DNA of 64,000 nt from Flavobacterium sp. CECT 9288. Its GTDB lineage: Bacteria > Bacteroidota > Bacteroidia > Flavobacteriales > Flavobacteriaceae. Under the pieces are notes generated by a model. The model did no database searches. It had not been told where the DNA came from and saw nothing but the letters and a program-made list of their open reading frames with translations. Below are positions 18,613-26,602 of the stretch, in pieces; position 1 is the first letter of the stretch, and the number at the start of each line of letters is the position of its first letter. Made by a program: the position numbers and the translations under genes. The stretch covers positions 186,001-250,000 of the forward strand of contig NZ_OU957226.1 of the NCBI RefSeq assembly GCF_918731615.1, written 5' to 3'.

Positions 18613-21318
18613 TTAATTCGTTTCGCTTGTATTATAATTGGGTAATGTAAAAGTAAAAGTGGCGCCTTCAACCTCATTCTTTTCACTCCAAATGGTTCCT
18701 TTATGATGTTCTATAATTTGTTTGCAAATGGCTAATCCTAATCCGCTGCCTATTGGTTTTTTTATGTTTTGGTTCCGAGATTGATAGAATTTATCAAAAA
18801 TAGCTTCGGCATCTTCTTCTTTAATACGTTTGCCGTTATTGTGAATTTTGACAGCTACATTTGTTTCATTCTCAAGGATAGAAATAGTTATTTTTCCATC
18901 CGTTTCTAAACAAAATTTTATAGCATTAGACAATAAATTATGGATTACTTGTATGATTCGTTCTTCATCATAAAAAGCCTTAATAACGTGATCAGCTTTG
19001 TCAAAGTCAATTGTGATTTTTTTGTTTTTAATTAATTGATTTAATGACGCTACTGTTTTTGAAATCGTTTTTGTAATGTTGTTTTTTGATAAGTAGATTT
19101 TCTGTTTTCCCGTTTCAAATTTTTCTAAATCCAAAATTTTATCAATCAACCTATTCAACCGATCCGACTCTGAAATGATGTTTTGCAAAAATTGTTTTCG
19201 CATTTCTTCGGGTACTGCGTCATCATCATACAAAATTTCGCTTGCTGCGCGAATGGCTGTTATGGGCGTTCTTAATTCATGTGTTACGGTGTCTAGAAAT
19301 TCATCTTTTTGGATGTCTTTATTGACTAGTTCTTGATTCGCATTTTTGAGTTGTTCTGATATTTTTTTTAACTCGTTTGATGTGTCCGTCAATTTCTTGT
19401 TAATGATGATGTTTTCTTTGGATTCCTCTAAAATTCTCAATACTTCGGGTAGGCTTATTTTATCTTCTTTGACCACACTTGCAATTAATATTTTGGCGGA
19501 AGCCGTACCTATGTGACCGGTAAGTAAATTTTCGGCAAATTTTATAAAGCGGGCATCGGCTGTGGTTATGTTTTTATCAATGTTGTATTTTAAATTAAAA
19601 ATAGTAAGGGCACGTTTAGTTCTTTCTTCTCCCAAAAAACGGTGTAATACTTTTTGAATGTCAGAGACGTAAGCAGTTCCTTTCCATACAAAGGCATTTT
19701 CATGATTGGTAATGTACTTGTCAATATCCACAAACATTTCGGCATAATTTCGTTCTCTATAATTCCCTTTAAAACTTACAGAAACTGCCGCGTAACTCAT
19801 GGTATTAATTAATAAACTCCAAAAAATAGCATGCGGAATAGGTTCTAAATAATCAAGACCCATCAGTTGAAATGGCCTTAGCCAAGAAATACCCATTGGC
19901 CCCTCAAGTATAAAAGGATTTGTTGCATTTGTCATTCCTACTGCATACGGTATGAGTAAAGAATACACACATACTGCAAACCCTAATAGTATTCCTGTTA
20001 TGGCTCCTTTTTTGGAGCCTCGTCTCCAGAAAAGAGCTCCAAAAAACGCAGGGCCTAGCTGTGCAATGACTACAAAAGCTACTAAACCTATAGATACTAA
20101 CGAATAATCTAAGATAAACAAGCGATAAATAATGTAAGCAATAATAATGAGTGAGAATATACCAATCTTGCGACTGTTCACAATGCGTTTACTGTTTTTA
20201 ACTTCTGAGGTGTTTTTTAAAGACCCTATAAATCCATAAGGAATAAGCAAGTTGTTGCTTAACATGGTGGCAAGAGCTATTGAGGATACAATAATCATAG
20301 AAATAGCTGCCGAAAATCCGCCAAGGAAAACCATAACAGTCAAAGTTGTGTTATTGAAATACTGAGGAATTAATAAAGAATAAGTATCGGCATTCAGTCC
20401 TTTTCCTTCAAAAAGAATGTTACCGCCCCAAGCAATAGGAAATACGAATAAATTAAACAAAAGTAAGTACAACGGAAACAACCATACTGCTGTTCTTACA
20501 TGCGTTTCTTTATTATTCTCTACTATGGCTGTATGAAATTGTCTTGGCAATAAAAAGATGGCAAACATTGATACGAGGCACAAGAAAAACCAGTTAATCC
20601 CATCACTTAGTGTACCTATGGTATTTTTTTTATCAAAATCTTTTAGCACCGCGGCTTGTTTATAAATATCATCAAACCCATCATATACAAAATAGGTTAC
20701 GTATATGCCTATAGTGATAAAAAACACTAATTTTAAAACAGATTCAAGTGCAACTGCGGTAACAATACCACTTCTTTTCTCTGATGCATCTACATATTTT
20801 GTTCCGTAATAGGAGGCAAACAAGGCAAGTGCAAGACATACATAAGTTGTGGTGTCTGTAAAAATGTTAGAACTCGCTTGAGTTTTAGTTACAATGTGAA
20901 AGGTGTCCGAAATGGCTTTTAGCTGTAACGCTATGTAAGGTAAGATTCCGCAAATGCAAACTAGTGTTACTATGGCACCTAGACATCTACTGTTTCCGTA
21001 GCGTAACGAAATAAAATCAGCAATGCTGGATATTTTATTTACACGTGAAATTCTAATAATTTTTTTTAGTAAAATAATCCAAGTAGGAATTATTAATACG
21101 GGACCTAGATAAATAGGGAGATAGCCTAAGCCAGAATCGGCTGCTACGCCTATACTCCCATAGTAGGTCCAGGCAGTGCAATATACCGCCAGAGACAAGG
21201 AATATACATAAGGATTATTAGCCCATATAGAGTGACTTCTTTTTTCTGACCAGTAGGCTATGAAAAAAAGAATAGATACATAAATTAATAAGATGAATAA
21301 AAGAGCTACACTACTCAT
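18613..21318 (-). CDS. Sodium/solute symporter-histidine kinase fusion (CrbS/CbrA type)
   Basis: The 901-residue protein has three parts. Residues 1-500 are a sodium:solute symporter-like domain of about 13 membrane segments (AVYCTAWTYYGSIGVAADSG; ISMIIVSSIALATMLSNN). Residues 585-615 are a helical STAC linker (FAENLLTGHIGTASAKILI), followed by a coiled coil. Residues 670-900 are a HisKA/HATPase kinase with the phospho-His at 680 (THELRTPITA), N box HNLLSNAIKF and G box GSGLGLAICK. Kinases of this build control acs in Vibrio and Pseudomonas (CrbS) and carbon use in Pseudomonas (CbrA). Here the operon contains acs and a second acyl-CoA synthetase, so sensing or import of a short-chain acid is likely. 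The start overlaps the preceding small gene by 8 bases. Confidence 0.93.
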   Translation of the reverse strand: MSSVALLFILLIYVSILFFIAYWSEKRSHSIWANNPYVYSLSLAVYCTAWTYYGSIGVAADSGLGYLPIYLGPVLIIPTWIILLKKIIRISRVNKISSIADFISLRYGNSRCLGAIVTLVCICGILPYIALQLKAISDTFHIVTKTQASSNIFTDTTTYVCLALALFASYYGTKYVDASEKRSGIVTAVALESVLKLVFFITIGIYVTYFVYDGFDDIYKQAAVLKDFDKKNTIGTLSDGINWFFLCLVSMFAIFLLPRQFHTAIVENNKETHVRTAVWLFPLYLLLFNLFVFPIAWGGNILFEGKGLNADTYSLLIPQYFNNTTLTVMVFLGGFSAAISMIIVSSIALATMLSNNLLIPYGFIGSLKNTSEVKNSKRIVNSRKIGIFSLIIIAYIIYRLFILDYSLVSIGLVAFVVIAQLGPAFFGALFWRRGSKKGAITGILLGFAVCVYSLLIPYAVGMTNATNPFILEGPMGISWLRPFQLMGLDYLEPIPHAIFWSLLINTMSYAAVSVSFKGNYRERNYAEMFVDIDKYITNHENAFVWKGTAYVSDIQKVLHRFLGEERTKRALTIFNLKYNIDKNITTADARFIKFAENLLTGHIGTASAKILIASVVKEDKISLPEVLRILEESKENIIINKKLTDTSNELKKISEQLKNANQELVNKDIQKDEFLDTVTHELRTPITAIRAASEILYDDDAVPEEMRKQFLQNIISESDRLNRLIDKILDLEKFETGKQKIYLSKNNITKTISKTVASLNQLIKNKKITIDFDKADHVIKAFYDEERIIQVIHNLLSNAIKFCLETDGKITISILENETNVAVKIHNNGKRIKEEDAEAIFDKFYQSRNQNIKKPIGSGLGLAICKQIIEHHKGTIWSEKNEVEGATFTFTLPNYNTSETN

Positions 21319-21517
21319 AATATCGTTTTATGATGATGAAAGATACAATTATAGAAAAAAGCCAAACCGAAAAAATATAAATATATGTAATGGGAAATCC
21401 AAAAAGAGATTCGGAACTGTCAAATAAAAGAATGAGTGGTAAATTCAAAGCTATTAGCATTAGCAAGGAAAGAATTACCATTTTTTGTTCATGTCTTTTT
21501 TTCATAAAAGGATGCAT
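21311..21517 (-). CDS. Small two-helix membrane protein coupled to the symporter-kinase
   Basis: The 68-residue protein has a basic N-terminus (MKKRHEQK) and two hydrophobic segments (about 14-32 and 43-62). Its end overlaps the start of the symporter-kinase gene by 8 bases. I do not recognise the family with certainty. Size and position resemble the small accessory subunits that precede some sodium:solute symporters. Start could be the ATG at 21517 or the one at 21505, just before the basic stretch. Confidence 0.7.
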   Translation of the reverse strand: MHPFMKKRHEQKMVILSLLMLIALNLPLILLFDSSESLFGFPITYIYIFSVWLFSIIVSFIIIKRYYE

Positions 21518-21614
21518 TTAGAAATCTATTGGTTTGAAATGGTCCGTTCTAATAACCATTTATCTTATATTTTTTTCTTTAGTTTTCTTAGTATCGAATG
21601 CTACAATTAAATAA

Positions 21615-21646
21615 AACAATCTCCACATAGTAATGCAGAGATTGTT
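21615..21646 (-). terminator. Hairpin between the transporter unit and the kinase unit
   Basis: Stem AACAATCTC / GAGATTGTT with a 14-base loop lies 23 bases after the stop of the 74-residue membrane protein. On the minus strand it is followed by TTTTATTTAA, so a terminator is plausible, splitting the locus into two transcripts. Confidence 0.6.
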
Positions 21647-21668
21647 ATGGTTTTAAAATTAGTTTTTG

Positions 21669-21893
21669 CTATTCATCCATTTCATTATAATCACCCGAAA
21701 ATGCAAAATAGCCAAAAGTGACCAATCCAGTTACAATAAGGGGTAGTAAAATAAAGAACATAATAATTCCAAATACTAAGTCGTCTTGCTTGCCTGATGT
21801 AAGTTTAGGTCCAAACATTTCAACGCTATAAAAGGCTGCTGCCAAGGCTAGTAGTATCCATACTATTCCTAAAAGTTTTTTAATTGAATTCAT
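21669..21893 (-). CDS. Small membrane protein following the MHS transporter
   Basis: The 74-residue protein starts at the ATG at 21893; the longer frame upstream runs inside the transporter gene and is not likely used. It has two hydrophobic helices (about 7-24 and 41-66) with a KLTSGKQDD loop between and an acidic tail (GDYNEMDE). It begins 11 bases after the transporter stop codon and is probably co-transcribed. I do not assign a function; a partner of the transporter is possible. Confidence 0.75.
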   Translation of the reverse strand: MNSIKKLLGIVWILLALAAAFYSVEMFGPKLTSGKQDDLVFGIIMFFILLPLIVTGLVTFGYFAFSGDYNEMDE

Positions 21894-21904
21894 AATGATA
21901 TGTT

Positions 21905-23455
21905 TTAGTCGTGAAGAGTATTGTTTTTTCTGTTTATATAAATCATTCCAATAACAAAGCAGATACCTGCAATGATGATTGGGTACCATAAACCCTCTAG
22001 ATAATACTCAGGGTTAGCTGGCGTAGGCCCTGTTCCTTTTGCTGTAGTTACTAAAAATGTTGAAATAGCAGGAAGTAATCCACCAAATATACCGTTTCCT
22101 ACATGATACGGCAAAGACATTGATGTATATCTAATTTTTACAGGGAACATTTCTACTAAAAATGCTGCAATTGGACCATAAACCATAGTAACAAAAATCA
22201 CTTGAAGAAACACAAGGAATACAAGCATCCATTTGTCTGCATCGTTAATTGTTTTGGTAATTTTAGTTTCAATTTTTTCAGCTCCCTTGTCATCTAACAT
22301 TATCTTTCCATTCTCAAAATGTTTTGTTTTTAGTTCCTCAGCAACTGTACCATCTGTGTATGATTTAGAAGTCGTGTAGATAGAGTCGGTTTTAGTTTCG
22401 CTGATTTCTTTTAAAGATGGAACCGTTTTAGTTTGCGCTACGATTTCAGTTTTTAAAGCTAAATCAGTAGTTTGAAACATGGCTCTGTAAATAGGTCTAT
22501 ACGCAATGATTGCTATTAACAAACCAGCCATCATGATAGACTTTCTTCCTATTTTGTCACTCAACCATCCAAAGAAAACAAAAAATGGAGTTCCTAATAT
22601 TAAGGCTATTCCTAACAATGTTTCTACTTGAGATGCCTCAACAAACATTACTGTTTTTAAAAAACTCATTGCGTAAAATTGACCTGTATACCACACTACA
22701 CCTTGTCCCATTGTAGCTCCAAAAAGTGCTAATAAAACAAATTTTAAGTTGTAGCGGTTACCAAAACTTTCTTTTAGTGGATTGGTACTTGTTTTTCCTT
22801 CTGCTTTTGCTTTTGCAAAAACAGGTGATTCATCCATATTTTTTCGAATCAAGTAGGATATACCCACCATTACTATAGATACCCAAAACGGCACTCTCCA
22901 ACCCCATTCGTCAAAGGCCTCTTTAGTTAGCAACCCTTTTGTTACTAAAATTACTACTAACGAGACAAATAAACCAACAGTAGCAGTTGTTTGTATCCAA
23001 GACGTCCAGTATCCTTTTTGACCAGTCGGTGCATGTTCTGCTACATACGTTGCTGCACCGCCGTATTCACCACCAAGTGCTAAACCTTGTAACAAACGTA
23101 AAATTAATATTAGTATAGGTGCCGTAAAGCCAATTGTTTCATAAGTAGGGATACATCCCATGACAAAGGTGGCACCACCCATAAGCATTAACGTGACCAT
23201 AAAGGTATACTTTCGACCGATAATGTCTCCTAATCTACCAAAAAATAAGGCTCCAAAAGGACGTACCACAAAACCTGCAGCAAATGTTGCTAGTGTAGAT
23301 AAAAATGCAGCAGTAGGATTGTCTGACGGGAAAAATTTTGTTGATAATACAACGGCTAAACTACCGAAGATGTAAAAATCGTACCATTCAATCATGGTAC
23401 CCATTGAGGATGCGGAGATCACTTTCCAGATTCCTTTTGTTGATTTTGTACTCAT
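21905..23455 (-). CDS. MFS metabolite:H+ symporter (MHS type) with a long extra loop
   Basis: The 516-residue protein matches the ProP/KgtP/ShiA group: SSMGTMIEWYDFYIFGSLAVVL at the start, RPFGALFFGRLGDIIGRKYTF, LLQGLALGGEYGGAATYVAEHAP, and WLSDKIGRKSIM after the mid-protein loop. The unusual part is residues about 328-408, a hydrophilic stretch between membrane segments where this family normally has a short loop. The gene lies 19 bases after a porin gene and upstream of the short-chain-acid operon, suggesting a carboxylate substrate such as acetate or propionate (inference). Confidence 0.88.
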   Translation of the reverse strand: MSTKSTKGIWKVISASSMGTMIEWYDFYIFGSLAVVLSTKFFPSDNPTAAFLSTLATFAAGFVVRPFGALFFGRLGDIIGRKYTFMVTLMLMGGATFVMGCIPTYETIGFTAPILILILRLLQGLALGGEYGGAATYVAEHAPTGQKGYWTSWIQTTATVGLFVSLVVILVTKGLLTKEAFDEWGWRVPFWVSIVMVGISYLIRKNMDESPVFAKAKAEGKTSTNPLKESFGNRYNLKFVLLALFGATMGQGVVWYTGQFYAMSFLKTVMFVEASQVETLLGIALILGTPFFVFFGWLSDKIGRKSIMMAGLLIAIIAYRPIYRAMFQTTDLALKTEIVAQTKTVPSLKEISETKTDSIYTTSKSYTDGTVAEELKTKHFENGKIMLDDKGAEKIETKITKTINDADKWMLVFLVFLQVIFVTMVYGPIAAFLVEMFPVKIRYTSMSLPYHVGNGIFGGLLPAISTFLVTTAKGTGPTPANPEYYLEGLWYPIIIAGICFVIGMIYINRKNNTLHD

Positions 23456-23474
23456 AAATATTTTTTTTAATTGG

Positions 23475-24854
23475 TTATAAATAGATTTGAAGTTGTACTA
23501 CAAACTCTCCTAAGGACCCAGATTTGTTTGTTAGCGAAGTGTAAACGGGTCTAGTTGAATATTGTGCTGTAATTTTAGCGTGATGTCCGTCAAGGAAAAA
23601 GTTTGATCCTATGTCAAATTGTGTGCTTGTTTGCGCTAAAGCATCAAAGTCTTTGTAAGTGACTGCTCCAAAAGGTTGGATTCTCACTTTTGGTTTCGCC
23701 TCTTTGTTAGGCAATAAAACACCTGCTTGAGTGTACCAGATAGTTCCAGAACCTATTGTAGGCTGCGCATTTCCAGGACCGGCAATTGCTCTGTTCCCCG
23801 TAAAATTAGGGTCTAATGTTCCTACGTTCATAATACCCACATTACGAAGATAGTTAGGTCCAAAATCATAATCATATAATACGCTGTATGCAGTTACAGC
23901 CATTTTCTTTTCTTTTTTTCCAATAGGTAAATCCATAAAAGCATCAGCAGATAAAAGGGTAATATCGTGTTTGTTTATGGTGTTGTTAACCAATGATCTA
24001 GTAGCATCTGGAGCTGTGTAAAAACCTGCACCTAGATTGAATACTTTTTTAGTACCTAAATAACTTCCTACTTTAAAAGGAAGTACGTTTGCCTCTTGCT
24101 CTAAAAATTGATATTCTAAGTATCCTGCTTTAGACCATTTTGTCAAGCCACTATTGTCAACCGCTACTGCGTTTGCAACATTTGTGGTATTAACGGGAGC
24201 AAGGTTTGTAGCGTAAGGCTTATTGTAGCTCAAGCGATATTCTAGTTTGCCATATTTACCTTTGGCAAAAAGTCCCACTTGTCTAGCAAATTGATCTGAG
24301 TTTTCTATTAATGGCCAGTTAAAAATAGGAGCGTCTATAGTTAAGAAGTTCAAAGTCGATCCCATGGTCATTCTAGATAGTCCCATGTAGTAATGCAATC
24401 CTGCACCCAGTGACATACTAAATTTTTTGTCTTTTTCAGGTAGAACTACTGCATATTCGTTCCAAGCGTCATGAAAAAACAAACCTGGTTTTTTACCTGC
24501 GCCATAACCACCTGTTCCAGATGTTCCTGCTGCGCCGCCATTGGTAAAGGTTTGGTTATTAATCCCGAAATGGGTTAAAATCATGTATCGTTTAGAAACT
24601 TGTGCATAAGCTAGGAAACGCAAACGTCTGTTTCCTATGTCTGTTGCTGTTGATGTTGCTTCGCCACCAATCATTGTTCCGGGATTCATCTCAGAGGAGC
24701 GCATCCAGATCTGGTTCCACGCTATAACACGCATGAATTTTGACCCATCTTCATTCAGGTTAAATTTCAAGCCTCCACCGTACTCTGTGGATCCTTGTGA
24801 AAAACCTTGTAGCGATAGTAAGAGGACCGACGCTTTAAACAATATTTTTTTCAT
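23475..24854 (-). CDS. Outer-membrane porin of the acid-uptake locus
   Basis: The 459-residue protein has a signal peptide ending near LQGFSQG. It is a beta-barrel protein rich in alternating polar and aromatic residues, with a typical last strand (GEFVVQLQIYL). It resembles the porin family found beside carboxylate transporters in Bacteroidetes, not a TonB-dependent receptor (no plug). It is first in a unit with the MHS transporter and the 74-residue membrane protein, and so probably lets the same small solute through the outer membrane. Confidence 0.78.
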   Translation of the reverse strand: MKKILFKASVLLLSLQGFSQGSTEYGGGLKFNLNEDGSKFMRVIAWNQIWMRSSEMNPGTMIGGEATSTATDIGNRRLRFLAYAQVSKRYMILTHFGINNQTFTNGGAAGTSGTGGYGAGKKPGLFFHDAWNEYAVVLPEKDKKFSMSLGAGLHYYMGLSRMTMGSTLNFLTIDAPIFNWPLIENSDQFARQVGLFAKGKYGKLEYRLSYNKPYATNLAPVNTTNVANAVAVDNSGLTKWSKAGYLEYQFLEQEANVLPFKVGSYLGTKKVFNLGAGFYTAPDATRSLVNNTINKHDITLLSADAFMDLPIGKKEKKMAVTAYSVLYDYDFGPNYLRNVGIMNVGTLDPNFTGNRAIAGPGNAQPTIGSGTIWYTQAGVLLPNKEAKPKVRIQPFGAVTYKDFDALAQTSTQFDIGSNFFLDGHHAKITAQYSTRPVYTSLTNKSGSLGEFVVQLQIYL

Positions 24855-24955
24855 AAATAAAATTTTGGTTAGTTAATGGTTGGTTAATAAAGTGCCAAAT
24901 TCTATTTTTTTATTGTGAAAAAAAATTTAGATATATTTTTGTGTAAAGTCTATAG

Positions 24956-25375
24956 TTAATCTTTGAAACGCTCCCATTTTATTAGCATGAATTTATCACC
25001 TAGCTCTGTAATAATCATTCCTGCGCCGGATATAAGTTCTTTTTTCTTTATGTATTCTATTAATTCTAAGTGATTTAAAATTTTGTAAGTAGGATGGTAG
25101 TTGGTATGAGATGGTTTTTTGATATTAAAAGATTTTACCCAATTGCTAACGGTAACATGCGAAACTCCTATGATGCGTTCAATTTCTCTATAACTCAAGC
25201 CTTCTAGATAAAGTTGCAAGGCCTTAGTTACGTAGTAGTCGTCTATTTTTTTACCCAATTTATTTACGGTAAAAAAATACTTGCATTTTTTACACAAGTA
25301 CCTTTGTTTATTGTTGATGATGCCACTTTTTGTAATATGAGTTTCTTGACATTTTGGACAGGCTAAAATCTCCAT
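24956..25375 (-). CDS. Zinc-ribbon/HTH protein related to IS1 InsA, probable regulator
   Basis: The start chosen is the ATG at 25375; the longer frame adds twelve unlikely residues and would run toward the palindrome. The 139-residue protein has a zinc ribbon with Cys6-x2-Cys9 and Cys28-x2-Cys31, then a helix-turn-helix (LSYREIERIIGVSHVTVSNWV, about 57-77), and a C-terminal part of about 50 residues ending GDKFMLIKWERF. This is the layout of InsA from IS1 transposons, but no InsB catalytic half, terminal repeats or target duplication is visible. An 11-bp perfect palindrome lies just upstream and the porin gene follows after 101 bases. I infer a transposase-derived transcription regulator of the porin/transporter unit. 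Confidence 0.72.
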   Translation of the reverse strand: MEILACPKCQETHITKSGIINNKQRYLCKKCKYFFTVNKLGKKIDDYYVTKALQLYLEGLSYREIERIIGVSHVTVSNWVKSFNIKKPSHTNYHPTYKILNHLELIEYIKKKELISGAGMIITELGDKFMLIKWERFKD

Positions 25376-25392
25376 GTATATAAATTTTGCAT

Positions 25393-25422
25393 AAATATAG
25401 TAAATTAGCAATTACTATATTT
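25393..25422. promoter_or_regulatory. Perfect 11-bp palindrome upstream of the zinc-ribbon gene
   Basis: AAATATAGTAA at 25393-25403 and TTACTATATTT at 25412-25422 are exact inverse complements with an 8-base centre. The nearer arm lies 17 bases upstream of the start codon, so it overlaps the expected promoter or leader. It is a good candidate for an operator used for autoregulation, though the AT-rich setting lowers confidence. Confidence 0.5.
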
Positions 25423-25670
25423 GTAATAAAATAAAAAATATCAAATAAAATTACAAACTGTCTATTTTTATCAATGAATTGTTGTTGTATTATCAGTAAA
25501 ATAAGGTTTTGGCTGTAAAGTGATTTTGAAAAATGGAAGATTCAATGCATCAATAGTAAAATTGTTACAAATAGATTTATGGTGTTGTGAAGAATAGTTT
25601 ATTGGTATTGCTGAATGTTTAAAAAAAGTAAAAACTTGTTTTCAATTTTTTTGAGAGGCATATAAAACAA

Positions 25671-25698
25671 AAAACCCGAATATTTCTATTCGGGTTTT
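25671..25698 (-). terminator. Terminator after tRNA-Phe
   Basis: Stem AAAACCCGAATA / TATTCGGGTTTT with a 4-base loop directly follows the tRNA on the minus strand, with a further T run (TTTTTTG) beyond. Confidence 0.85.
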
Positions 25699-25699
25699 G

Positions 25700-25772
25700 T
25701 GGTACCTCCAGGGATCGAACCAGGGACACATGGATTTTCAGTCCATTGCTCTACCATCTGAGCTAAGGTACC
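25700..25772 (-). tRNA. tRNA-Phe (GAA)
   Basis: The minus strand reads as a complete 73-base tRNA: acceptor GGTACCT pairing with AGGTACC plus discriminator A, D-arm GCTC/GAGC, and anticodon stem ATGGA/TCCAT around CTGAAAA, giving anticodon GAA. The T-loop is TTCGATC. The T-stem arms read CCTGG and CCTGG, which leaves a U-U mismatch in the middle pair. CCA is not encoded. Confidence 0.96.
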
Positions 25773-25787
25773 TTGCTATTGCGGGTG

Positions 25788-25818
25788 CAAATATAGAATC
25801 ATTTTTTGTTTCTCCAAA
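25788..25818 (-). promoter_or_regulatory. Bacteroidetes-type promoter of tRNA-Phe
   Basis: On the minus strand TTTG (25818-25815) is followed after exactly 19 bases by TATATTTG (25795-25788), matching the Bacteroidetes -33/-7 consensus TTTG and TAnnTTTG. It ends 15 bases upstream of the tRNA 5' end. Confidence 0.8.
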
Positions 25819-25870
25819 ACAAATTTTAAAAAAAATGAATTTGTATCTTCGTGATCGTAAATATTGAATT

Positions 25871-26602
25871 ATGGTTTTAGTTATAGATGTGGGCAATACA
25901 AGGATTAAAGCGGCTGTCTTTGAGGGGAATATGCTTCTAGAGGTTTTTGTATTTGTTAAAGAGGAGCTTCAAAAAAATTGTGTAAATATTTTAAAAAAAT
26001 ATCCTTTGCTCATTCAAGTTGTAGTTTCGTCAGTTGGTTTTGTTGATGAAATTGCCTTTTTAAAGCTTGAATCTAAATTAAAAATACACTTCGTAACTCG
26101 TGAAGAAGAGTTTCCTTTTGTAAATAAATACGCAACACCAGCAACATTAGGAATTGATAGAATGGTTTTGGCGGCTGGAGCTGTGTTGCAATTTCCTAGA
26201 CAAAACAGGCTGGTTATTGATGCAGGTACTTGTGTGACCTATGATTTTATAGATGAACAAGATCATTATTTGGGAGGTGCTATTTCACCTGGCTTAAGAT
26301 TGAGGTACGAATCCTTGCATAATTTTACTGCTAAATTGCCATTGCTTACACTCGAAAATCCTAAGGAGCTTATAGGCGATTCTACTAATAGTTCCATTCA
26401 TTCCGGTGTTGTTAACGGATTGGTTTATGAAATTGATGGATTCATAGCAGATTACAAGTTGAAGTATCCAAATTTTATAATAATTTTAACGGGCGGCGAT
26501 ACAGTTTTTTTGGCTAAACGATTAAAAAATACCATATTTGCCAATTCAAATTTCCTTTTGGAGAGTTTGAATCGAAAATTCCATTATAATATCAAAAAAT
26601 GA
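25871..26602 (+). CDS. coaX: Type III pantothenate kinase
   Basis: The 243-residue protein has the ASKHA-type phosphate loop VIDVGNTRIKAAVF at the N-terminus, GIDRMVLAAGA around 94-104, RLVIDAGTCVTYDFID around 112-127, and LTGGDTVFLAKRL near the C-terminus. These are the motifs of CoaX, which phosphorylates pantothenate in the first step of coenzyme A synthesis. The stop overlaps the next gene's start by 4 bases, so the two are probably translated together. Confidence 0.95.
   Translation: MVLVIDVGNTRIKAAVFEGNMLLEVFVFVKEELQKNCVNILKKYPLLIQVVVSSVGFVDEIAFLKLESKLKIHFVTREEEFPFVNKYATPATLGIDRMVLAAGAVLQFPRQNRLVIDAGTCVTYDFIDEQDHYLGGAISPGLRLRYESLHNFTAKLPLLTLENPKELIGDSTNSSIHSGVVNGLVYEIDGFIADYKLKYPNFIIILTGGDTVFLAKRLKNTIFANSNFLLESLNRKFHYNIKK

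Larger units (their letters stand above)
25376..25699. other. Intergenic stretch between the zinc-ribbon gene and tRNA-Phe
   Basis: There is no convincing gene here. It contains the palindrome at 25393-25422 and the tRNA terminator at 25671-25698; the rest is AT-rich with no structure I can support. Confidence 0.6.

Noticed and set aside
21894..21989. Longer form of the 74-residue membrane protein overlapping the transporter
   Set aside because: The extra 32 residues are the transporter coding region read in another frame and have no membrane or signal character.
24956..25411. IS1 insertion element
   Set aside because: No InsB half, inverted ends or target duplication could be found around the InsA-like gene.
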